Part shown: one piece after another, positions 1-5,187 of the stretch
How the letters are laid out: each line of letters starts with the position of its first letter
How positions within the stretch are numbered: the stretch's first letter is position 1
Source: Lachnospiraceae bacterium UBA4317
GTDB taxonomy: Bacteria > Bacillota_A > Clostridia > Lachnospirales > Lachnospiraceae
Assembly (NCBI GenBank): GCA_002394525.1
Contig: DGUF01000219.1
Coordinates: forward strand, 1 to 7,307
Direction of reading: 5' to 3'
Length of the DNA: 7,307 nt
Program-made: the position numbers and the translations under genes
The notes under the pieces: generated by a model
The model's input: the letters and a program-made list of their open reading frames with translations, nothing else
What the model was told of the DNA's origin: nothing
The model's database searches: none

Positions 1-68
1 GTGTCTGCGCGGAGAAAAAGAAGGCTGCTTTTCCGGAGGTCCCCCCTTGCGCTGAGGAACCCCCGTGA
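1..68 (+). CDS. Possible C-terminal tail of an upstream gene (partial)
   Basis: A frame open from the window edge (first full codon at base 3) ends in TGA at 66-68. It gives about 21 residues rich in Lys, Glu and Pro with two Cys, and ends in CAEEPP. A second frame, starting at base 1, stays open to TGA at 178-180 and would overlap the phosphatase start by about 58 bases. The short frame ending at 66-68 is the more ordinary gene end because it leaves a 53-base gap before the next gene. No domain can be recognised from so little. In other bacteria, PP2C-kinase pairs often lie beside von Willebrand A or FHA domain genes, so such a gene may lie upstream; that is only a guess. Confidence 0.25.
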   Translation, partial: VCAEKKKAAFPEVPPCAEEPP

Positions 69-121
69 AAGGATCAGGCCCGATGGAAACAGAGAAAAAC
101 AGCAACAAGCGGTGAAAAAGG

Positions 122-1123
122 ATGAAAAGCTTTTGGCAGAAAATGGATTTCCGCTTCGTGATCTCCCGGGAGATGGGTGAGGGACGCGGGGAGGACAGCT
201 TTTATTCGGCCCAGCTGCCGGACTCCGCGGTCTCCGCGGTGTTTGACGGCTGCGGGGGCCTCGGCTCCCGCATGTATCCGGACTACAGCCGCAGGACCGG
301 AGCCTATATGGCCGCCAGGGCGGCCAGCGGAGCCCTGCACGACTGGTATCACGCCTCGGCGGGAGGCCGGGACGGGCAGAGCGGGCAGGCCCTGGCCGGC
401 CGGATCACGGAGTATCTGGACGGGGCCCTGCGTGTCGTCCACGACCATGCCGGGGATCCGGGCCGGATCTTCGGGACCATGGTCAGGGACTTTCCGACGA
501 CGGCCGCGATCGCCCTGGCCCGGAGCGCGGGGGAGGAGATCGAGGTCGACTGCTTCTGGGCGGGGGACTCCCGGATCTATTTGCTGGACCGGCAGGGCCT
601 GGCCCAGCTGACGCGGGACGATGTGTACGGCAATGACGCCATGACCAACCTCCGCTCCGACGGAGCCCTGTCCAATGTTATCTCTTCAGATCGGAAATAT
701 GAGCTGCACGCGGGCCGGCCCCTGCGGATCCGGGAGGAGGAGCCCTGCATCATTTTCGCGGCCACTGACGGGTGTTTCGGCTACCTGCCCAGTCCCATGG
801 ACTTCGAGGATGTCCTACTGCACTGCCTGCTGCAGGCGAGGGCGCCCGAGGACTTCCGCCAGCGCCTGGCTACCAGCATCCGCGCCGTGGCGGGCGATGA
901 TTTTACCCTGGCCCTCATGAGCTTCGGCTTCGGCGATTTTGAATCCATGCAAAAGGAGCTGGCGGACCGGGAACGGGTCCTGCAGCAGCGATTCATGGAC
1001 AGGCTGGGACCGGACCCCTCGCTGGAGCTCCAGCAGGAGGTCTGGGAGGATTACCGGCCGGACTATGAGCGCCTCCTCCCCGCGGCCCCGGACCGGAAGG
1101 CGGCCCCGTCAGCCCCTGTTTAG
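122..1123 (+). CDS. PP2C-family Ser/Thr protein phosphatase
   Basis: This 333-residue soluble protein is a metal-dependent (Mn/Mg) Ser/Thr phosphatase that would remove phosphate from proteins in the cytoplasm, probably opposing the kinase encoded just downstream. The PP2C motifs occur in order. GRGEDSF has the metal-binding Asp near residue 25, and VFDGCGGLG has Asp42. WAGDSRIYLL lies around residues 146-154 and is followed by the LTRDD segment. AATDGCFGYL has Asp216, and AGDDFTLAL has Asp259 and Asp260. The second motif reads DGCGG instead of the usual DGHGG or DGMGG. About 60 residues follow the catalytic core; they are charged, helical-looking and of unknown role. There is no signal peptide or membrane segment. 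The frame is closed by TGA at 113-115, so the start is at or after base 122; ATG 122 sits right behind AAAAAGG, and Met8 (base 143) is an alternative start with no better ribosome site. The kinase gene follows after 54 bases. Confidence 0.93.
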   Translation: MKSFWQKMDFRFVISREMGEGRGEDSFYSAQLPDSAVSAVFDGCGGLGSRMYPDYSRRTGAYMAARAASGALHDWYHASAGGRDGQSGQALAGRITEYLDGALRVVHDHAGDPGRIFGTMVRDFPTTAAIALARSAGEEIEVDCFWAGDSRIYLLDRQGLAQLTRDDVYGNDAMTNLRSDGALSNVISSDRKYELHAGRPLRIREEEPCIIFAATDGCFGYLPSPMDFEDVLLHCLLQARAPEDFRQRLATSIRAVAGDDFTLALMSFGFGDFESMQKELADRERVLQQRFMDRLGPDPSLELQQEVWEDYRPDYERLLPAAPDRKAAPSAPV

Positions 1124-1177
1124 GAATTCCGTCACATACGATACTTTTTTGAGTAAACAAAAGCCATCTCCGCAGAC

Positions 1178-2152
1178 ATGGCCTTGGGAGACGATATTTT
1201 GGGTGAAATGATCAACGGGTTCGAGCTCATCGAACCCCTGCAGAATAAAGACGCCGGTTTTTCCAGGTGGACCTTTGCCAACAAGGAGGGCAGGACCTTT
1301 TTCCTCAAGGAATTTCTGGACCCGGTCTACCCCCTGAACCCGGTGATCGGCGAGCGGCAGATGCAGGCGCGGATCCTGGCCTGCAGGGAGTTTGAAAAAA
1401 AGTGCGGGGCCCGCTACAGGGCCATCAATGAGGCTTCTGACGGAAACGCAGTCCGGATCGAGGCCTTTTTCCGTTGGGAATCCCATTATTACGTCGCCAT
1501 GGAGCGGGTGGTCCCGGCGGGGCTCAGGATCCGGGACATCGCGGCCCTGCCCTTTGCGGACAGGCTCATGCTCTGCCGGATCGTCGCCCACACCATCCTG
1601 GGCCTGCACGCCCGCGGCCTGGTCCACGCGGATCTCAAGGATGAAAATGTCATGATCAGGCGGACCGCGGAGAATACTCTGACGGCCAAGGTCATCGATT
1701 TCGACTGCAGCTTTCTGGAAAACTACCCCCCGGAGAGCGAGGACGAGTTCAGCGGCGACCAGGTCTACCTGGCCCCGGAGGCCTGCCTCTTTCTCAGCGG
1801 GGAGGAGGACGTCCCCCTGACGACAAAGATCGATGTCTTCTCCCTGGGGATCCTTTTCCACCAGTATCTGTGCGGGGCCATTCCGGGCTTTGACCGGTCG
1901 GAATACGATTACCTGCACGAGGCGGTCCTGGACGGACAGCCCGCCCGGATTTCGGAGGAGATCGGGGACCCGGCCCTGCGAAGGCTCCTGCAGAATATGC
2001 TGGAGGCGGACCCCGCCGACCGCTGCTCCATGCGGGAGGTCTGGGCCGTCCTGATGCCGGCCGAAGTCAGGGACTACCTGGAAAAAAGAAATTCGGAAAA
2101 AGAAGAGGGTTCCGGCGGGAAGACCTGGTTTACCCGGGCGGGGGACCTGTAA
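1178..2152 (+). CDS. Hanks-type Ser/Thr protein kinase-like protein
   Basis: A 324-residue soluble protein with the eukaryotic-like kinase fold, expected to phosphorylate Ser/Thr on partner proteins. The glycine-rich loop is poor (NKDAGFSRWTF, about residues 23-33). The ATP-anchoring Lys is probably Lys44 in FFLKEF. The catalytic loop VHADLKDEN keeps the catalytic Asp152 and Asn157, with HAD in place of HRD. The magnesium-binding motif is DFD (174-176) rather than DFG. The APE motif is at 199-201 and the helix F Asp is Asp219 in KIDVFSLG. The last 25 or so residues are charged, and no transmembrane helix or PASTA repeats follow, unlike PknB/PrkC kinases. ATG 1178 is the first start after an in-frame stop at 1154, but no clear ribosome site precedes it; Met11 (base 1208) is possible. 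It pairs with the upstream PP2C gene. Activity is likely because Lys, HxD, Asn and the DFD Asp are kept, but it is not certain. Confidence 0.9.
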   Translation: MALGDDILGEMINGFELIEPLQNKDAGFSRWTFANKEGRTFFLKEFLDPVYPLNPVIGERQMQARILACREFEKKCGARYRAINEASDGNAVRIEAFFRWESHYYVAMERVVPAGLRIRDIAALPFADRLMLCRIVAHTILGLHARGLVHADLKDENVMIRRTAENTLTAKVIDFDCSFLENYPPESEDEFSGDQVYLAPEACLFLSGEEDVPLTTKIDVFSLGILFHQYLCGAIPGFDRSEYDYLHEAVLDGQPARISEEIGDPALRRLLQNMLEADPADRCSMREVWAVLMPAEVRDYLEKRNSEKEEGSGGKTWFTRAGDL

Positions 2153-2194
2153 GAGAGGAATGGCCAGTTTACCCGGAAAATATGAAAGAAAAAT

Positions 2195-3316
2195 ATGAGC
2201 GCAGAGACAAATAAAGCTTCCGGCACAAAGATCTATTTTGCCCCCCTGGAGGGGATCACCGGTTTTGCCTACCGGAATACACATCAGTCACTTTTTTCGG
2301 GAGTGGACAAGTATTTTACCCCCTTTGTCGCGCCCAACTATACCCATCATATGAAGACCCGGGAGCAGGAGGATATTGCCCCGCGCAACAATGAGGGGGT
2401 CCGGCTGGTCCCCCAGATCCTGACCAACCGGGCGGAGGATTTTCTGTGGGCGGCTGGAGAGATCTGCGTCATGGGCTACCGGGAGATCAATCTGAACCTG
2501 GGCTGTCCCATGCCGACGGTCGTAAAAAAGCACAGGGGGTCCGGCCAGCTGGGAGATCCCGATGAACTGGACCGGTTCCTGGAGGAGATCTGCGCGGGCA
2601 TGGACCGGCAGTTCGGCCTGATCCAGGACCAGGATACCCGGGATCCCCGGCCCTCTGAGGCGGACCGGGCGGATCGTGCGGGCTGTCCGGGAGCGGATCC
2701 CGGTCCTGCGTCACATGGTCCGGCCGCAGGGGAGACAGGACCGGCCCGTGACGGCCTGCGCTTCTCCATCAAGACCCGGATCGGGCTGGAGTCCTCCGCC
2801 CGGGCGGGAGACCTGCTGGAGATCTATAACCGTTATCCCCTGCAGGAGCTGATCGTCCATCCCCGGACTCAGAGAGACCTCTACGGGGGAAGTCCGGACC
2901 TGGAGATTTTTGCCATGTTCCTGGAGGGCTCCGTCAATCCGGTCGTCTACAACGGGGATATTTTTACAGGGGAGGACTTCGCCCGCTGGAAAGACCGCTT
3001 TCCGTCCTGCGGACCGGTCATGATCGGAAGGGGAATGATCGCTGACCCGGCTCTGGCCAGGGAGATCACCGGCGGCGCGGCCCTGACAAAGGAGGAACTC
3101 AGGCGCTTCCACGACGCGGTTTTTACCGCTCTGCGGGACACCCTTCCCGGCCAGGCCCCTCTGATCGGAAAGATGAAGGAACTCTGGTTTTATATGGGCC
3201 GGAACTTTGAGGATGCGGACCGGTATCTGAAGGAGATCCGCAAGGCCGGGGACCTGGTCCGCTATGCCGCCGCTGTGCGGACGCTTTTTGCCCAGTGCCC
3301 TTTTCGTGAAAAATGA
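2195..3316 (+). CDS. dus: tRNA-dihydrouridine synthase family protein with an unusual internal insert
   Basis: FMN-dependent enzyme that reduces specific uridines to dihydrouridine in tRNA using NADPH. It has a TIM-barrel core followed by a helical tRNA-binding domain. The N-terminal FMN strand reads YFAPLEGITGFAYR. The catalytic Cys is Cys104 in LNLGCPMP. Lys193 in SIKTRIG and His222 with Arg224 in VHPRTQRDLY are the usual FMN and substrate contacts, and NGD (253-255) and IGRGMIADP (277-285) complete the phosphate site. At 373 residues it is longer than I expect for this clostridial type. The excess lies between about residues 140 and 187, a low-complexity stretch rich in Asp, Ala, Gly, Pro and Arg, discussed as a finding. 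The start is fixed by a TGA at 2183-2185 in frame. The gene begins 42 bases after the kinase gene and is closed by a terminator at 3325, so it probably shares the upstream transcript. The exact Dus subtype and target position are not determined. Confidence 0.93.
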   Translation: MSAETNKASGTKIYFAPLEGITGFAYRNTHQSLFSGVDKYFTPFVAPNYTHHMKTREQEDIAPRNNEGVRLVPQILTNRAEDFLWAAGEICVMGYREINLNLGCPMPTVVKKHRGSGQLGDPDELDRFLEEICAGMDRQFGLIQDQDTRDPRPSEADRADRAGCPGADPGPASHGPAAGETGPARDGLRFSIKTRIGLESSARAGDLLEIYNRYPLQELIVHPRTQRDLYGGSPDLEIFAMFLEGSVNPVVYNGDIFTGEDFARWKDRFPSCGPVMIGRGMIADPALAREITGGAALTKEELRRFHDAVFTALRDTLPGQAPLIGKMKELWFYMGRNFEDADRYLKEIRKAGDLVRYAAAVRTLFAQCPFREK

Positions 3317-3324
3317 TATCTCAG

Positions 3325-3369
3325 GGCGGTGAACTGTGAGCTTTCGTTGCCACGGTTCACCGCCTTTTT
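3325..3369 (+). terminator. Rho-independent terminator after dus
   Basis: GGCGGTGAACTGTG (3325-3338) pairs with CACGGTTCACCGCC (3351-3364) over 14 positions with a single G-U wobble. The loop is 12 bases, TTTTT follows directly, and a second T run lies a few bases on. It starts 8 bases after the dus stop codon and should end the transcript of the first three genes. Confidence 0.92.
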
Positions 3370-3420
3370 AAACCTTTTTTGCGTCATGCCCTTCCCGCCC
3401 CTGCCCTTTTGTGATTTCCG

Positions 3421-3449
3421 GATTGATAGATTGACAGATTGACAGATAG
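3421..3449 (+). repeat. 8-bp tandem repeat (GATTGAYA) overlapping a promoter
   Basis: GATTGATA, GATTGACA and GATTGACA follow one another without gaps at 3421-3444, and a fourth partial copy begins GATAG. Two of the units create TTGACA hexamers, so the number of copies changes the set of possible -35 elements. Confidence 0.8.
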
Positions 3450-3467
3450 AGTTAGGCAGTGTAAACT
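3439..3467 (+). promoter_or_regulatory. Probable sigma-A promoter for the AraC-type gene
   Basis: A consensus -35 TTGACA (3439-3444), a 17-base spacer and a -10 TAAACT (3462-3467, four of six matches). It lies just after the terminator of the previous unit. Transcription would start near 3474 and leave a leader of about 160 bases before the ATG at 3635. Confidence 0.65.
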
Positions 3468-3520
3468 GGCGGTGGCGAAGTTAGTTATTGCTATCCGCCT
3501 GAAGACTGCCGGCGGGTTAG

Positions 3521-3583
3521 CTGAAACTAAAATGCGCGGAGGATTGCCTGGCTTTTATCAGTTTCAGGCTCAGATTCTTTTTT
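3521..3583 (+). promoter_or_regulatory. Structured leader (possible attenuator) of the AraC-type gene
   Basis: CTGAAAC (3521-3527) and GTTTCAG (3561-3567) pair perfectly. Inside them TAAAA (3528-3532) pairs with TTTTA (3553-3557), leaving a 3-base bulge. GCCTG (3546-3550) can instead pair with CAGGC at 3565-3569 or at 3587-3591, and six T residues follow at 3578-3583. Mutually exclusive pairings plus a T run resemble an attenuator, but the gap between stem and T run is longer than usual, so this is tentative. Confidence 0.3.
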
Positions 3584-3634
3584 GATCAGGCAGGACGCAG
3601 ACAGCTCATCAGGATTACAGAGGACAAAAAGAAG

Positions 3635-4063
3635 ATGCATTTGGAACATCCGACATCGGGGAAGGCAAAAGCAGCAGATTTTACGGAAGCCCAGTTGGAC
3701 GTGGCACGGAAGACAAGACAGATCATCGAATCGAATCTGGAGAGACATATCACGATCGCGGAGCTTGCAAAGCTCCTGCACGTATCCCCGACCCAGGTCA
3801 AGAACTGCTTCCGCGGGGTCTACGGGACGCCGGTCTTCAGCCACGCGCGCAGATGCAGGATGGAGGAGGCGGCCAGACTTCTGGCAGAGACGGACGAGAC
3901 CATTCTGGAAATCGCCGGCAAGACCGGCTATGAGAACGGGAGCAAGTTTGCCAGGGCCTTCCGGGATGTCATGGGAACCGCGCCGGCGGAGTACAGGAGA
4001 CGGATCCGGTGGGAGAGAGAGAACGGAGTACAGGAGACGGAGCCGGCGGCAGCGGCGGAATAG
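3635..4063 (+). CDS. AraC-type transcriptional regulator, DNA-binding domain only
   Basis: A 142-residue DNA-binding protein. Residues about 25-122 form the AraC/XylS double helix-turn-helix. The first HTH is ITIAELAKLLHVSPTQVKNC (39-58). The second spans about 89-110, followed by the family signature with GYENGSKFARAF and the closing MGTAPAEYR. Typical AraC regulators of this subgroup are near 300 residues with an N-terminal sensor or dimerisation domain, which is absent here. The ribosome site AGAGGA (3619-3624), 10 bases before ATG 3635, supports a true short gene. The frame stays open upstream to a stop at 3518-3520 but has no good start. The C-terminal 20 residues are acidic and Ala/Glu-rich. 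Its position before the DUF6110-ATPase pair suggests it controls that pair, comparable in place to the regulator gene of fez operons. The target and the sign of control are unknown. Confidence 0.87.
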   Translation: MHLEHPTSGKAKAADFTEAQLDVARKTRQIIESNLERHITIAELAKLLHVSPTQVKNCFRGVYGTPVFSHARRCRMEEAARLLAETDETILEIAGKTGYENGSKFARAFRDVMGTAPAEYRRRIRWERENGVQETEPAAAAE

Positions 4064-4064
4064 A

Positions 4065-4122
4065 GATCGATCCCTGAGGTTGAAGCCGGGACGGCCATGT
4101 CTGCCCGGTCCTGTGATCGATC
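4065..4122. repeat. Pair of GATCGATC palindromes with an inner dyad
   Basis: GATCGATC occurs at 4065-4072 and again at 4115-4122. Each copy is self-complementary, and the two can pair with each other to enclose a 42-base loop. Inside the loop CCGGG and CCCGG can also pair. There is no T run, so it is not a standard terminator for the AraC-type gene. It may be a weak transcript-end structure or an operator pair. Confidence 0.35.
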
Positions 4123-4209
4123 AGAGAGGAAAAGCCCTGCCTTCCCGGATCTGTGTCTGAATGGAGCCAAAAGAGTCTTGTCTAACCTGTCTGTCCTGTC
4201 CGATTGGAG

Positions 4210-4239
4210 TTGAACGAGCCAAAACTAACTCTTTATCAT
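4210..4239 (+). promoter_or_regulatory. Probable promoter for the DUF6110-like gene
   Basis: TTGAAC (4210-4215, four of six) and TATCAT (4234-4239, five of six) lie 18 bases apart in the most AT-rich stretch of the 340-base gap between the AraC-type gene and the next gene. A transcript from here would have a leader of about 155 bases. The imperfect dyad CTCTTTAT...ATAGAG over the -10 region could be an operator. I saw no full Fur box. Confidence 0.5.
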
Positions 4240-4272
4240 AAAAACATAGAGACATACAGAGCATCGCGCAGG

Positions 4273-4333
4273 TCACCGAAAAGTCTGTGGAAGCAGATAC
4301 AGACCTGGTGAGGGGGCAGGAGGCCCCACCCTC
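4273..4333 (+). promoter_or_regulatory. Two leader hairpins upstream of the DUF6110-like gene
   Basis: The first hairpin has an outer stem TCACC (4273-4277) with GGTGA (4307-4311) and an inner stem GTCTGT (4283-4288) with ACAGAC (4299-4304). CAGGTC (4269-4274) could alternatively pair with GACCTG (4302-4307). The second is GGGGC (4313-4317) with GCCCC (4323-4327), or the longer bulged GAGGG/CCCTC pairing (4310-4314 with 4329-4333). The overlapping arms make the structures partly exclusive. I do not recognise a known riboswitch. Confidence 0.4.
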
Positions 4334-4390
4334 GAGAAAGAGAGTTTCCCAAGGTTTATGGACTGCTCCGTGTGGAAACATGCAATAGAT

Positions 4391-4397
4391 AAGGAGG
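4391..4397 (+). promoter_or_regulatory. Strong ribosome binding site for the DUF6110-like gene
   Basis: AAGGAGG, a full Shine-Dalgarno match, lies 6 bases before the ATG at 4404. It fixes the start and implies efficient translation of this small protein, more so than for any other gene in the window. Confidence 0.9.
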
Positions 4398-4403
4398 TTT
4401 GTT

Positions 4404-4706
4404 ATGGATTGGAAATGGAAATACTGCAGACTGGTCGGAGCGGGATTCCTGCTTGGTTCCTACGGAGTCAGGCTTCTCGCCAGCAGAGATATGAAGAAGC
4501 TGTACACCTGCGGGACCGCAGCCGTCCTGAGAATGAAGGATGAGGTGCTCAAGGACATGACCCTGATCCGCGAGAACTGCGAGGACATCGCGGCGGACGC
4601 AAGGGAGATCAACGAGAAGAGACAGGCGGAGTACGACGCGCAGCAGATCGAGGATGCAAAAGCCATCCTGGCGGCTGCGGAGGCTGAGGCTGCCACGGAG
4701 GGCTGA
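4404..4706 (+). CDS. DUF6110-type small single-pass membrane protein (FezA-like candidate)
   Basis: A 100-residue protein. Residues about 7-26 form one hydrophobic segment with closely spaced glycines (GAGFLLGSYG), including a GxxxG (Gly14, Gly18) suited to helix packing in the membrane. It is followed by the conserved-looking SRDMKKLYTCGTAAVLRMKD (27-46) and then a long, acidic, Ala/Glu-rich helix likely to form a coiled coil in the cytoplasm. The overall pattern matches DUF6110 proteins, which from memory occur next to P1B-type ATPases in Clostridia. It may act as partner or scaffold of the ATPase, as the unrelated small membrane partners of mycobacterial P1B pumps do. In a ferrosome locus it would occupy the fezA position. 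There is no obvious His-rich metal site; the only cysteines are Cys8, Cys36 and one in RENCED. The function is inferred from context. Confidence 0.88.
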   Translation: MDWKWKYCRLVGAGFLLGSYGVRLLASRDMKKLYTCGTAAVLRMKDEVLKDMTLIRENCEDIAADAREINEKRQAEYDAQQIEDAKAILAAAEAEAATEG

Positions 4707-4772
4707 CGACCGGACCGGGTCGGTTCTTTGGCGCGGCAGGAAAAAATACAATCGTATCCAGTGAAAAAAACG

Positions 4773-4804
4773 AGAGTCCCGCCCTTTTGCGACGGGACTC
4801 TTTT
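4773..4804 (+). terminator. Rho-independent terminator after the DUF6110-like gene
   Basis: AGAGTCCCG (4773-4781) pairs perfectly with CGGGACTCT (4793-4801) and is followed by TTT. Seven A residues precede it at 4764-4770, so it could also work on the other strand. It lies 67 bases after the stop codon and should block most readthrough towards the ATPase gene. Confidence 0.85.
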
Positions 4805-4887
4805 GCCGTAAAGAACCCGCGGACCGGCCGGAGCCATATCGTCCGGTTCTGGCTTTATGGCGGCCGCGTCTGCCGCTCTTAAAAGTG

Positions 4888-4913
4888 AAAAATCCTGTCG
4901 ATACAGGATTTTT
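4888..4913. terminator. Second, perfect terminator-like hairpin (A-rich/T-rich arms)
   Basis: AAAAATCCTGT (4888-4898) and ACAGGATTTTT (4903-4913) form a perfect 11-bp stem with a 4-base loop CGAT. The A and T runs make it a candidate bidirectional terminator. It could also mark the left border of the palindromic element that follows. Confidence 0.65.
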
Positions 4914-5150
4914 GTTACAGTTCAGACCCACCTGAAACGCGAGGCGTTTTGCGCACGCTCTTTGCGCAAAACCCGAGTTTAACGGCGCGCGGCGCACGCA
5001 AAGCGTATTGGAATCGCCGCGCGCAACGTTACATGTCCACGCCCTTCGAGGGGGCGTGGACAGTAACGGCTTTTTCACTCCGGTGCCTGTGCCGCGCGGC
5101 GGCCCGGGCACCTGTGATCGCATTGCACACTTGCAAAGCAAGTGTTGCCG
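4914..5150. repeat. Cluster of GC-rich palindromes, probable interspersed repeat element
   Basis: This non-coding stretch is almost entirely paired. GTTTTGCGCA (4946-4955) pairs with TGCGCAAAAC (4963-4972). GCGCGCGGCG (4985-4994) pairs with CGCCGCGCGC (5015-5024), extended by AACG/CGTT. CGTTAC plus TGTCCACGCCC (5027-5044) pairs with GGGCGTGGACA plus GTAACG (5052-5068), followed by a T run. GGTGCC (5082-5087) pairs with GGCACC (5107-5112). GCACACTTGC (5125-5134) pairs with GCAAGTGTTGC (5138-5148, one bulge). Such tiled palindromes between genes are typical of REP- or MITE-like repeats in gut Clostridia. A second copy is needed to prove it, and none lies in this window. An open frame at 4949-5191 runs through it but follows the palindromes and is not credible as a gene. 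Confidence 0.55.
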
Positions 5151-5172
5151 CCCTGACGAGCGGCATGTCGGA

Positions 5173-5178
5173 AAGAGG
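5173..5178 (+). promoter_or_regulatory. Ribosome binding site of the P1B ATPase gene
   Basis: AAGAGG lies 9 bases before ATG 5188, separated from it by an AT-rich spacer (TTATAAAAA). It supports the chosen start. No convincing promoter is visible between this site and the terminators upstream. Confidence 0.75.
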
Positions 5179-5187
5179 TTATAAAAA

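Noticed and set aside
83..115. Ten-codon frame (METEKNSNKR) before the phosphatase gene, preceded by GAAAGGA
   Set aside because: It could be a leader peptide in the same frame as the phosphatase, but it is too short, and no attenuator or conserved feature supports it.
1109..2284. 391-residue minus-strand open frame opposite the kinase
   Set aside because: It overlaps the whole kinase gene, has no recognisable domain, and is explained by the codon bias of the + strand gene.
3582..4160. 192-residue + strand frame overlapping the AraC-type gene
   Set aside because: Very Arg- and Ser-rich translation typical of a shifted frame; the AraC-type motifs are clear in the other frame.
4233..4249. TTTATCA near the promoter of the DUF6110-like gene as a Fur box
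   Set aside because: A single half-site without the inverted partner is expected by chance in AT-rich promoter DNA.
4914..5150. CRISPR array
   Set aside because: The repeats are individual palindromes of different sequence, with no constant direct repeat or regular spacers.
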